A stretch of 64,000 bases of DNA, taken from positions 2,542,001 through 2,606,000 of the forward strand of contig JADJQZ010000001.1 in assembly GCA_016712465.1 (NCBI GenBank), given 5' to 3'. Position 1 is the first letter of the stretch. Every line of letters begins with the position of its first letter. The notes under the pieces were generated by a model. That model worked only from the letters and a program-made list of their open reading frames with translations, was not told the DNA's origin and searched no databases. Of this stretch, positions 7,696-16,459 are shown in pieces. The translations under genes were made by a program, and so were the position numbers. The stretch is from Candidatus Obscuribacter sp. (GTDB taxonomy: Bacteria > Cyanobacteriota > Vampirovibrionia > Obscuribacterales > Obscuribacteraceae).

Positions 7696-9300
7696 ATGTG
7701 GCAGAAGTATTACAAGATCGCTGAAAGGCAGTTGCTTTCGGGGAAAGAGAAGACTGTAGAAGGTCATATCGAGAAGGCGCTCAAGGCTGCAGAAGAAGAA
7801 GGCGACCTCAAGGGGATTGCCAAGTGTATGGCGCTTAAGGCTCAACACAGCATTCAATGCCTGGCAGAGAATGCCACCGATGTAATTGGCACGAGTGTAG
7901 AAGCGCAACTGGCGGCTTTCGGGAAAGAAAGCATGGAGTATGCTGATGAGCTTGAAATGAAGGCCGTTTGGCTCGAACATCTGGGGCAGATTGAAGAGGC
8001 CGAAGACCTTTTCAAGCAGTCTGTTGCAATTCACAAGGATCTTGGCGAGCCTGAGCGTTACATCGAAACCCTCAGCGATTTTGTAGATTTCTATCTGGAA
8101 GCGAAGCAGGCTGAGAAGGCTCACCAGATTCATCTGGAAATGCTGGAGCAGATCAAGAAGCATTATGGCTCCAGGAGCGAAGAACTTGGTGAGGAGATAG
8201 GACGTTATGCTCTCATTCTCGCTTCCTTAGGTCGCAAAGATCAGGCTTTGAAATTCCTTGAGAGTCTCGGTTGTCCGGCTTCCTGGGCGGAAGAATCGGC
8301 CCTTGAACAGGCTCACGAGTGCGAACACGTGCACGAACACGAACACGAACACGGACATGAACACGGACATGAACACGTGCATTCACACGAATGCGATCAT
8401 GAGCATAAGAATGGTCATGCTGATTCCGACGAGGACGATGAGTGTGATGAAGAAGACGATGACTTCGAAGATGAAGATGACGATGAAGAGGACGAGCATG
8501 ACCATGTGCATGGCGAACATTGTCAGCATGATCACGATCATGTCCATGAAATAGGTCGCATCTCACCGGCAGTGCAGAGTCTACTTGAGCAGTTAGAGAG
8601 CGAGATTGAGAGCCTCAAGGATGATGACATCAAAGTCTTGCTCGATAAGTATGGTGCTTGTTGCGAGGCCGTGGCCAAGGTTATCGAAGCGGAAGAGAAA
8701 GAGCTTGATAAATCCTGTCCCTTCCACGATCTCCAGGTCTATATCGGCAGCTTGCCTTTGATTGGGTTGCGCTCTCAACTGGCCGTTTTGTGGCGTCGGA
8801 AGTGGTGCGAAGAAGGAAAGCCCGAAGATGCTCAGGAGTCGGCCCGCCTCTTCCGGGAGTGTTTGCAGGCTGCCGATCAGCTCAACGATCGGTTGCATCT
8901 GATTATTTCGCTGGTGGACGTCGCGACTTTGGATGCAAGCGATACGCAGTTACTGAACGAATTGAAGGAACTGATAGATTCTGTGCCCGAGTGTGCTTTC
9001 TCCCTTTATAGTAAGGCGCTGGTCGGATTCTTGTCTGAGGGAGCCAATTCCCAGAATCGAGAGTTGCTCTCTGCCGCAATTGTCTTCAATCCCCATGTGG
9101 CCCGCTTGATATTATCAGGCGCCGAAGTTCATCAAAGAACGGAAGAGTTTGTCTTGCGGGAGCAGGGTGAGGCGGAAGAGTATGCAATGCATGCCGGGCA
9201 TCAGTGGCGCAAAATAAAAGGCGCTCTGGAGCATATGAAAGAGACTGTGGAGAGGTCGGTGCCGAAGACCTTGCGCCAGGAACTTAAGTCGTATATCTAA
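7696..9300 (+). CDS. TPR protein with long His/Asp/Glu-rich metal-binding-like insert
   Basis: The frame opens at a TTG at 7615, but the ATG at 7696 has GAGG 8 bases upstream and starts at MWQKYYKIAERQL, so I chose it (534 residues). The N-terminal ~185 residues are helical TPR-like repeats. At roughly residues 205-285 there is a striking run of His, Asp and Glu (many HEHEHEHG and DEDDDEED blocks with a few Cys), which could bind Zn, Ni or Co. A second helical part follows. The C-terminus (RTEEFVLREQGEAEEYAMHA, then HQWRKIKGALEHM) resembles the C-terminal motif of ST7-like TPR proteins. No signal peptide or membrane segment is seen, so it is probably cytoplasmic. It follows the kinase gene by 87 bases on the same strand and may be its partner or substrate; this is inference. 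Confidence 0.65.
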   Translation: MWQKYYKIAERQLLSGKEKTVEGHIEKALKAAEEEGDLKGIAKCMALKAQHSIQCLAENATDVIGTSVEAQLAAFGKESMEYADELEMKAVWLEHLGQIEEAEDLFKQSVAIHKDLGEPERYIETLSDFVDFYLEAKQAEKAHQIHLEMLEQIKKHYGSRSEELGEEIGRYALILASLGRKDQALKFLESLGCPASWAEESALEQAHECEHVHEHEHEHGHEHGHEHVHSHECDHEHKNGHADSDEDDECDEEDDDFEDEDDDEEDEHDHVHGEHCQHDHDHVHEIGRISPAVQSLLEQLESEIESLKDDDIKVLLDKYGACCEAVAKVIEAEEKELDKSCPFHDLQVYIGSLPLIGLRSQLAVLWRRKWCEEGKPEDAQESARLFRECLQAADQLNDRLHLIISLVDVATLDASDTQLLNELKELIDSVPECAFSLYSKALVGFLSEGANSQNRELLSAAIVFNPHVARLILSGAEVHQRTEEFVLREQGEAEEYAMHAGHQWRKIKGALEHMKETVERSVPKTLRQELKSYI

Positions 9301-9550
9301 TCGGTGATTATGGGATAGCATTTGGATGCCGGGCTGCTCTCAAGATGGTCCAATCTGTCTGGTCTTTTGATTAGGCTGCGGTTTTGCCTGGTGTTTTGGC
9401 AGTTTCTTTGATAGATTAGAGTTGTAAGTAAAGTCCGGTATCCCTCTCCTTTTCCCCCTATCCAAATTTATCGGCGCCCGTCTTTTGACCTACGGTATCT
9501 TTTAAGAGAGCCCCTGGAAGAATTCCTCTCCTTTTGACGGTAGATCTTAA

Positions 9551-11737
9551 TTGCCTCCCTCTCCCGAATCCATACTACTTCAACAAGCTCGCGATGCCTT
9601 TGAACGGGCAGATGCCGTGCGCGCAGATCAGTGCTACACGCAGCTATTGAAGGTGCTTTCTGAAGATCATCCCGATTATGCGGAGTGTCTTGAATGCCTG
9701 GTGGTGATTAAGAAGGAAGTGGGTGACACATACGGTGCCCTTGAATATAACCGGCGTCTGGTTAGATTGGGAGAGAACCTGCTCGGGCAAGACCATCCCG
9801 GGGTGAGACAGTGGCGTAAGGAAATGGAAGCCCTGGAGGCAAAGCTTCTGGCTTCGAGAGCGGCTGTGGGGCTAAAGGATGACTCCGCCAATTTCGGCGG
9901 CGGGCTATTTGGTGAACCGAAAGGTCGCAGCGGGCAGTCCCAGAGCTTGGATCAGCGTGGCACCTCGCCGCCTCGCTCAGGCTCTGACTTGCAGGACAAA
10001 ACGGTAGCCTGGCAGCCCAGTGGCTCGCTGGGCAGTAATCCCGCTGCAGTTACTCCCGTCAGCCCTGGTAAGAACGCCGCCACCGGCGCTTTTGAGGCAC
10101 CAAAGCGGGTAGAGTTTCAAGATAACAAATCCGACCGCTCCCACGGCGGCGACCGCACTGATCGGGCGGGAACAACCGCCAATGCCGGTTACAGAGGTGC
10201 TAGCCGCAGCGACTCCGATGATGTTGCCAGTGTGCTGGACGGAGAGAAACCTTCCAAAGCCGATACCAATGTCTATGTGTCCGCCGAAGCCGATAACGAG
10301 TCAGAGTCGGAGCAATCCCGTGTACCCAGGCGGTTTCAGCTGAGCGATCAGGATTTGCGCGACCGCGAGGAAATGTTTGAGCGCGAGGCCAGGGAGCGAA
10401 CCGAGAACGTTGTAAAAGCGATTCTTGTTTGTTTGACCACGGCGGTGATGGTTTCATCTATTTATTATCTCTGGATTCCCTTTGCCACAGCCGATGTTCC
10501 CTCGGCCCTGGCTCGCACCAGAACCTCGGCTGATGGTTTGCGTTCTCTTCGCTACTTGAGCAATAAGACCGTCAGTCTTGGTTACGGCAAGACCTTTCTC
10601 AAGGTAGGTTTTAGCGGCTTCGGCCTGGGTCTTGATGATTTTTGTCGCTCCGTACCTTCCAGCGTCTTTAACAAGGAACTGTGGTTACAAGAGCGCGATG
10701 GCTATCTGGTCGATGAGGACGGCACGCCATATTACGATGAAGGCAGCGATCTGGCTAAGGCCGTGAACAATGCCAAATTTCTAGGTGAACTGGGTGTCCT
10801 CTACTTCCGGCAGAAGAAGTCTTACCCGGCTGCCCTTTCCGACTTTAAGACCGTTCCTACTGTGGTTGATGCCATCAAGGCATACGGCAAAAACGGCGGC
10901 ACGAACTCGCAGGACTCTTCGTCGTCGTCTTCTTCCGAATCCGGCTCTCAGTCTGCCGAATCCTCCGCATCCTCAGGCACCGCTTCCGGCTCGAGCACCA
11001 CAGCCGATGCCGCTGCTTCCACCGGCTCGACTAGGGAAAGTAGTGCCACCCCCGGTGCTGCCGATAGTGAGAACGGTAAGAGCGCTGAAGGTGCAATTGC
11101 TTCCGCCATGGGGGATGAGTCCACTGATTCGGAAGCTTTTACGCTCCTGAATCCGTTTACCAGCAAAGAAGATCGCCCCAGCTATCTGGCGGCCGATCTT
11201 GACGCCGGTGCCGGCACCAACAAAGCTACCCTCGACGCCACACTGGCCAATCTGCGCCTGGGTGCGCTTTTCCCCTCTGAGCCGCCTTTGAAAGCGGGCT
11301 CCGTCGCCGCTTGTTTCTATCAAGTAAAGAGTAAGAAAGAAACCGACTCGGTCATGGTTGTGCATGTGGCCGACAAGCAAGGTAAACTGGTCAGGGGCAA
11401 CGGTCCGAACATGGTTTACCTGAATGTTTCTTGCAACGGGGAAATTTATGATAGCGCCGACAAAACCAGTTCCCTCGGGCGTTCCATCCTGGGTCTGGGC
11501 CCGCGCCTGGAAGTGCGTCAGCCCTACTGTTGCGTGCTCTCCTTCGAGCCGGAGATGCCGCTGCCTCTCTGGTTGATGCGGTTTCGTACGGTTATTCCGG
11601 CTTTGGTGCTGGCTGGTATTTTTGCCGGTCTTGGCATGGCTACCGGTGCGCGAATAAATCGCCTTATGGGTCTTTCTATGGCCGGGCTTTCGGTTTTTGT
11701 AGCCCTGCTATCCGTGATCAATGCCATTCTGCCCTGA
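9551..11737 (+). CDS. Membrane protein with N-terminal TPR and Ser-rich linker, unknown function
   Basis: A 728-residue protein starting at TTG with no strong ribosome site. Residues 1-100 carry TPR-like helices (ALEYNRRLVRLGENLLGQDHP). Residues 105-285 are polar and disordered. A membrane segment lies at ~287-309 and two more near the C-terminus (~676-728). Between them is a large outer or periplasmic part that contains a Ser/Ala/Gly-rich stretch at ~456-510. This gives a cytoplasmic TPR platform tied to an envelope domain, similar in plan to its kinase neighbours but without a kinase domain. I do not recognise the family. It could act as scaffold or sensor in the same signalling island. Confidence 0.6.
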   Translation: MPPSPESILLQQARDAFERADAVRADQCYTQLLKVLSEDHPDYAECLECLVVIKKEVGDTYGALEYNRRLVRLGENLLGQDHPGVRQWRKEMEALEAKLLASRAAVGLKDDSANFGGGLFGEPKGRSGQSQSLDQRGTSPPRSGSDLQDKTVAWQPSGSLGSNPAAVTPVSPGKNAATGAFEAPKRVEFQDNKSDRSHGGDRTDRAGTTANAGYRGASRSDSDDVASVLDGEKPSKADTNVYVSAEADNESESEQSRVPRRFQLSDQDLRDREEMFEREARERTENVVKAILVCLTTAVMVSSIYYLWIPFATADVPSALARTRTSADGLRSLRYLSNKTVSLGYGKTFLKVGFSGFGLGLDDFCRSVPSSVFNKELWLQERDGYLVDEDGTPYYDEGSDLAKAVNNAKFLGELGVLYFRQKKSYPAALSDFKTVPTVVDAIKAYGKNGGTNSQDSSSSSSSESGSQSAESSASSGTASGSSTTADAAASTGSTRESSATPGAADSENGKSAEGAIASAMGDESTDSEAFTLLNPFTSKEDRPSYLAADLDAGAGTNKATLDATLANLRLGALFPSEPPLKAGSVAACFYQVKSKKETDSVMVVHVADKQGKLVRGNGPNMVYLNVSCNGEIYDSADKTSSLGRSILGLGPRLEVRQPYCCVLSFEPEMPLPLWLMRFRTVIPALVLAGIFAGLGMATGARINRLMGLSMAGLSVFVALLSVINAILP

Positions 11738-11765
11738 GCCTTCCAGTCTGATATTACCGTTCAGC

Positions 11766-13439
11766 CTATTTGGGCGGCGGCAGAAAGAACGGCATCGGCG
11801 TCTTCCCTTCTCGGCGCGGGTTTTCTTCCTGTCCGGTGCTTTTCGGTGTTTGCGCCGCCGCTCTTAAGGGGGGCGGCATGAAGATGGGCGGTTTTAGCTT
11901 CTGCGCTTCTTTCGCTAGAGGTGGCGGCAGGAAGATAGGCGGAGGTAGATTGGAAGTATCTTTGGGTTTGGGCGGCAGGAAGGCCGGCGGCGGCAGATAC
12001 TCTATTGCCAGAGGTTTGATTGGTATCTTGGCGGTGGCAACCAGAAGCGGTTGTTCTTTGTAGAGCTTGGCGATGGTGCGGCTGTCCCTGCCGGTAGGCA
12101 TGCCGGTTTGTTTACTGGACGAGCCGAAATACATAATGTCGCAGACATTCGTGGAATGCCCGAGGCCAAGCGCGTGCCCCAATTCGTGCATGGTAACTGA
12201 GGCACATTCGCCGTCTTCTATTGGGCTATCGGCGAAGGCATTGATGGTGCGAATTCTTACCAGGGCGTCGATTATGTTGTCGTCGTCGGTCCTTTTTACA
12301 TCGGTGAGACCGGCTTTCTGTCTTGTTCTGCCGTTCTCATTCAGGGTGAGCGGCTCGCTGGTCCAGACTACTTTGATGTCGGCTTTCGACTGGTTGTCCA
12401 CAATCTTGTAGGAGATTTTTGGACAAATAGAACACCAGGTGTCCATGGAATGAACGACGAAGCTGTTGAAATTTGGCTTGAAGCCCTTAACACCCGCCGC
12501 CGGCTTGATATAGATCTTCAAGGGCATTTTCGAAGCCGGCCAACTGGCGGTGTGTTGCTGTGTCTTAAGCTGTTCCATGTAGTCCGGCTTGCCATTGTCT
12601 CCGGGCGATTGCTTGCCGAGGTCGTCGGTAAGTTCTTGCAAATAGGTCAGGGCCTGCTGCCTATCTTTCGGGTCGGTTTCCACCTGGGCATAGGTTCGCA
12701 ACCACTTGATCGACTCTCGGAAATCTCCGATATCCTGGTAGGCCAGAGCCAGGGTGTAGAGGGTGTATTTGTCCTTGGGATCTATTGCCAGAGCCTTTTT
12801 CGCCTCCAAGATAGCTTTTTCGGGCTCCCCGGTGCCGCGCAGGGCAAATGAGAGATTGGCATGAATGCTGCCGGAATAAGGTGAGGGATCATAGGCCGCT
12901 GCTTGCAGGAGTTGTTTCTTGGCCTCTTTCAGTTTGCCTTTCTCGATGCTCTTTGTGGCTGCTTGCAGGTTCCCGTAGGCGCCTACCTCCTTTAGAAGCT
13001 TTCTGGCATCGGCGCTGATGTCCGCATCGCTGCTGTTTTTAGCTGCTTCCAGACCGGCAACCGCTTGCTCCAGCTTGCCCTCGTCGTAATAGATCATGGC
13101 CATGTCGTAGTCGGTGCGCTTGTAGGCAGGGTCGTACTTGCTTGCCGTCTTGATTTCGGCGATGGCGTTGGAGTAGTGCCTGGTGTTGCGATAACAAGTC
13201 GATAACTGCCGGTGCAAGTAACCGGAGTAAGAGGTGGGGTCGTTTCTTGCCGCCAGGTTGAGGATGTTGCTCGCTTCATCGAACTGCCGGTTCGCTATCA
13301 AGCTGCTTGCCTTCTGGCAAGCTTCGTAAGTGGCTTTCTCTTTCTCGTAGCCGGCCTGAGCCAGGGCCGGACCGCCAGCCAGTCCCACTATTGTCAGGTG
13401 CAGCGCCAGCCCCACGGCAATTTTCTTAAAATTTGGCAA
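11766..13439 (-). CDS. Secreted TPR-matrixin metalloprotease with Pro-rich tail
   Basis: A 557-residue protein with a Sec signal peptide (hydrophobic 8-22, likely cut after ALAQA near 29). Residues ~35-260 form several TPR units (for example AILEAKKALAIDPKDKYTLY). A metzincin domain follows, with the zinc site HELGHALGLGH at ~416-426 and CDIMYFG as the Met-turn, as in matrixins (MMP-like, peptidase M10A). The last ~90 residues repeat a Pro-rich unit (LPPPAFLPP, LPPPIFLPPP, PPIFMPPPL, FFLPPPK). It should be a zinc endopeptidase acting outside the cytoplasm, with TPRs perhaps selecting partners. It has no obvious inhibitory cysteine-switch propeptide. It is divergent to the following plus-strand genes and shares an intergenic region with them. 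Confidence 0.82.
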   Translation of the reverse strand: MPNFKKIAVGLALHLTIVGLAGGPALAQAGYEKEKATYEACQKASSLIANRQFDEASNILNLAARNDPTSYSGYLHRQLSTCYRNTRHYSNAIAEIKTASKYDPAYKRTDYDMAMIYYDEGKLEQAVAGLEAAKNSSDADISADARKLLKEVGAYGNLQAATKSIEKGKLKEAKKQLLQAAAYDPSPYSGSIHANLSFALRGTGEPEKAILEAKKALAIDPKDKYTLYTLALAYQDIGDFRESIKWLRTYAQVETDPKDRQQALTYLQELTDDLGKQSPGDNGKPDYMEQLKTQQHTASWPASKMPLKIYIKPAAGVKGFKPNFNSFVVHSMDTWCSICPKISYKIVDNQSKADIKVVWTSEPLTLNENGRTRQKAGLTDVKRTDDDNIIDALVRIRTINAFADSPIEDGECASVTMHELGHALGLGHSTNVCDIMYFGSSSKQTGMPTGRDSRTIAKLYKEQPLLVATAKIPIKPLAIEYLPPPAFLPPKPKDTSNLPPPIFLPPPLAKEAQKLKPPIFMPPPLRAAAQTPKSTGQEENPRREGKTPMPFFLPPPK

Positions 13440-13608
13440 AGTCGAAAATTACCCCAGGACTCATGATAAATCGTTCGCTCTTTATGCCACTCGTTTGTCT
13501 GGAACAAACTCTTTTGTTTCCATCTAGTAATATCTTATCTGTGTGCGCGGGGCTGATTCACAGGCGGCGTCGGCGGGTAAGATCTCTCCAGTTCAGACAG
13601 GAGCGGAA

Positions 13609-14301
13609 ATGGCAGATAAGATCACCGGTAAGACGGTTCTGGGTGCGATTGGAGACTTCATAATCTTGGTGCTGGTGGTTGGTGGTGCCGGCTTAGGCGG
13701 GTATTATGTGGGCATCAATCAGAAACTGGCGCCCATACAACTGGTGCCTCCCGGTACAGCCGGCGCTAAGACTCTCAAAGATCTGGGACTCGACCCTGGT
13801 AAGGGCGCTGCGGCCTCCAGCACCACCGCTCCCAAGCCTCAGCCGACAAGTCCCGTAGAGTCTGCCGATAAGGCCACGACCGCAAAAGCTGACGGCAAGG
13901 TGGAAGAACCCAAGCCGCAGGAGAGCACAGCTCAGACCGACCCCAAGAAGCACGAAAAAACCAAATACTGGCTTATTTCTTCAGGTGCTGATTATTGCGG
14001 TTACTCCATAACGGTGCAGGTCAATGGCACACCCGTAGACGCTTTCTTCGGACCGGATAAGATCATCGATGTCACCAAACTCGTACACTCAGGTGACAAC
14101 GCCGTCAGATTCGAAGCGAAGGCTCTTGGGGAACAGTACAACAAACATACCGGTGATCCTGGTTATTCGGTGACAGTCAAGCTGGTCAAAGGTGCACATG
14201 TGCAGGATAATTATGCCGCCAAGGATGTGCTCATGAGCTACAGCAGAACCGCTGCTGATACGGAAGACTACAATGAAACCAAGCATTTCAAGGGCGAATA
14301 G
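13609..14301 (+). CDS. Single-pass membrane protein with beta-sandwich-like outer domain
   Basis: The start at ATG 13609 is preceded by AGGAG at 13599-13603 and gives 230 residues. A membrane anchor lies at ~8-32 (FIILVLVVGGAGLGGYYVG). A Pro/Lys/Ala-rich linker (~45-110) leads to a compact beta-rich domain (~115-215, with YWLISSGADYCGYSITVQVN). No enzymatic motif is visible and I do not recognise the family. The next gene starts right after the stop codon, so the two are cotranscribed and probably function together in the envelope, upstream of two kinases. Confidence 0.6.
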   Translation: MADKITGKTVLGAIGDFIILVLVVGGAGLGGYYVGINQKLAPIQLVPPGTAGAKTLKDLGLDPGKGAAASSTTAPKPQPTSPVESADKATTAKADGKVEEPKPQESTAQTDPKKHEKTKYWLISSGADYCGYSITVQVNGTPVDAFFGPDKIIDVTKLVHSGDNAVRFEAKALGEQYNKHTGDPGYSVTVKLVKGAHVQDNYAAKDVLMSYSRTAADTEDYNETKHFKGE

Positions 14302-14694
14302 ATGAAAGCGAAAGGCATATTCATCTCTACCTTAGCGGCTATCAATGCCTATCTTGGCGGCTTTGCCTATGGTTTCAATACGCACCCCGTGCTTGTCATC
14401 GATGCGACGCTACCACCTGTGGTGCACAAGAGCGAGCCGGTGAAGACTGCTGTGCCGGTGGCGGTGGCAAAACCAGGTGTTGCGGCAGGCGACAAAAAGT
14501 CTGGCGGAGGTGCACACGAGGGGGCTAAGTCTGATGCCGGTAAGTCCGGTAGATCTGCTAAGCCGGCGAAGTCTGGTACTGCGGCTAAGGCGGGTAAGCC
14601 GTCATCCAAGTCCGGAGCGAAGAGCGGTGCTGTTAAGAATGGCTCGGCTAAGAAAGACGGGCCTTCAGACCCGGAGAAGCATAGGACGCATTAG
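14302..14694 (+). CDS. Small anchored protein with Lys/Ala/Ser/Gly-rich tail
   Basis: A 130-residue protein whose ATG directly follows the TAG of the previous gene. A weak N-terminal hydrophobic segment (~5-25) may be a signal peptide or anchor. From residue ~55 on it is low complexity, built of repeats such as AKSGTAAKAGKPSSKSGAKS, strongly basic and probably disordered. Such tails bind nucleic acid, polyanions or cell wall. No domain is recognised. It lies between the beta-domain membrane protein and the tandem kinases, in the same direction. Confidence 0.5.
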   Translation: MKAKGIFISTLAAINAYLGGFAYGFNTHPVLVIDATLPPVVHKSEPVKTAVPVAVAKPGVAAGDKKSGGGAHEGAKSDAGKSGRSAKPAKSGTAAKAGKPSSKSGAKSGAVKNGSAKKDGPSDPEKHRTH

Positions 14695-14742
14695 GGTATC
14701 CACGAAGGAAGGGTGCGGCGTCAGCACTAAATACGGTGGTGG

Positions 14743-16434
14743 GTGTCTGTGGAAGAAGAGTTACAGAAGACAACCTTTAGCGAGACCGATGGTGGTGTGC
14801 CGCTCATGCGCGACACTAAACTTGTTCAAAGTGTAGTTTACAGCTTGCCGGAAAAGTATGAGGTGCTGGAGCGGCTCGGACGAGGCGGTATGGGTACGGT
14901 CTTCAAGGCCAGGCACAAAGATCTTGACGAAGTTGTGGCCATTAAAGTAATAAATCCGGAGTTGGTTGAGAAAGAGGGCGAAGCTACTTCCCGGCGCTTT
15001 CTGGCGGAAGCAAAGGCAGCCAGCCGTCTCAATCACCCAAACTTGATCGGCCTGAAAGATTATGGTGTCACCAGTGAAGGTGCCGCCTATATGGTCATGG
15101 AGTTCGTGCAAGGCGAGAGTCTGGAAGACTACTTGAAGCGCCGCGGCAAGCTGGAAGTAAATGAAGCTCTGCAGATTGCCCTGGGCATTTGCGACGGTTT
15201 GACCGAAGCTCATAGCAAAGGGCTGGTGCACCGCGACGTCAAACCGGCCAACGTGATATTGTCTTGCGCCGCCGGTGCCGAGGGTCAGGCTGGGATTAAC
15301 TTTCAGCCCAAAATTCTTGACTTCGGTATCGCTCGGATTTCCACTGCCGATGGTCGCACCCAGGGGTTGACGGCTACCGGGGAGGTCTTTGGCAGTCCGC
15401 TCTATATTGCGCCGGAACAAAGTATGAGCAGCAAAGTCGATCAGCGGGCCGACTTGTATTCACTGGGTTGCCTTTTGTTTGAAATGGTCACTGGTCGTCC
15501 TCCTTTTCTTGGTGAGAACGCCATTCAGACCATCATGATGCATTTAAACTCGCCTGTGCCGAGCGCCACGCTCACGCTGGGCTATGCCCTTCCCGGCGGA
15601 CTGTCTCAGGTGATCGCTCGCTGTATGGACAAGACACCGGCCAGGCGTTATCAAAGTGTGGCTGAGTTGAAGCAGGAGTTGGAGCTTATCTTAAGCGGTA
15701 AGTCGGCATCAGTGAATACTGCCCCGGGTGTGAAAGGGGGTTCCGGAGAAGATGGACGCAGCGGGAAATTCGAACAGGCTAGAAAAGTTGCCAGACCGGC
15801 CAGTGCCGCCAGTGAGAAGGCGGGAAGACTGGTGGCTTTCGGGATCATTGCAACGGTATCCCTGACAGGTCTTCTGGTTGCTTCTCAGTTTGTACCGTTC
15901 TTCTTTAAGGGCGGCTCGACCGGTGCGGTGGGTAATGTCAATCAGGCTTTCAAAGGAGGAGCCGGTGCTATTACCGCCGACGAGTTGGTAGAGCAGGCCA
16001 AGCAAATGGATATGACAAAGGCTTTGGAAGCCTATCAGAAAGGCGATTATCAGAGTTCTGCCATCATGCTCAAGGGTGCCGTAAGCGTTTACGATGATGC
16101 CTTAATCAAGGTCAAGAAGGAGTTGGAGCGGACAAAGCGTGGAAGGAGGAGGCAAGTACTGCGGGAGTACATTGCCGCCGTGGAGTCTCTCAAGGCTGAG
16201 AATCTAAATCATGTGGGTGAGTGCTACAAGCACATGGGACGGGCGGAAGATGCTATCCAGAATTATAGAAACGCAATAGAAGTATTTAAGCCTTATTCTA
16301 TGAATGGAACGGCTAATCCATACATCGATAATTCTTATCAATCCTCTATTGAACTTCTTAAGCAGAGCGGGCAAACTGAAGCAGCTCGGCTTGTGGAGCA
16401 AGATTGGGAGCTTGTCAAAAGCCGGCGGCAATGA
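14743..16434 (+). CDS. Membrane Ser/Thr protein kinase with outer TPR-like domain (copy 1)
   Basis: A 563-residue Hanks-type kinase starting at GTG. The catalytic domain (~40-320) has GRGGMGTVF (47-55), VAIKV with K68, HRDVKPAN with D165, DFG at 193-195, and IAPEQ. A Pro/Gly-rich linker leads to one membrane segment at ~363-385. The outer C-terminal ~150 residues are helical and TPR-like (MDMTKALEAYQKGDYQSSAI, HVGECYKHMGRAEDAIQNYR). All catalytic motifs are present, so it should be active. It is a close paralogue of the gene directly downstream, which has the same layout; the two probably arose by tandem duplication. Expression is likely linked, as the gap is only 25 bases. Confidence 0.87.
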   Translation: MSVEEELQKTTFSETDGGVPLMRDTKLVQSVVYSLPEKYEVLERLGRGGMGTVFKARHKDLDEVVAIKVINPELVEKEGEATSRRFLAEAKAASRLNHPNLIGLKDYGVTSEGAAYMVMEFVQGESLEDYLKRRGKLEVNEALQIALGICDGLTEAHSKGLVHRDVKPANVILSCAAGAEGQAGINFQPKILDFGIARISTADGRTQGLTATGEVFGSPLYIAPEQSMSSKVDQRADLYSLGCLLFEMVTGRPPFLGENAIQTIMMHLNSPVPSATLTLGYALPGGLSQVIARCMDKTPARRYQSVAELKQELELILSGKSASVNTAPGVKGGSGEDGRSGKFEQARKVARPASAASEKAGRLVAFGIIATVSLTGLLVASQFVPFFFKGGSTGAVGNVNQAFKGGAGAITADELVEQAKQMDMTKALEAYQKGDYQSSAIMLKGAVSVYDDALIKVKKELERTKRGRRRQVLREYIAAVESLKAENLNHVGECYKHMGRAEDAIQNYRNAIEVFKPYSMNGTANPYIDNSYQSSIELLKQSGQTEAARLVEQDWELVKSRRQ

Positions 16435-16459
16435 GGGTAAGTGGCGATGACCTTCAAAG

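Noticed and set aside
8305..8555. CRISPR-like or tandem-repeat array
   Set aside because: The repetition is of His/Glu/Asp codons within a continuous coding frame, with no spacer structure.
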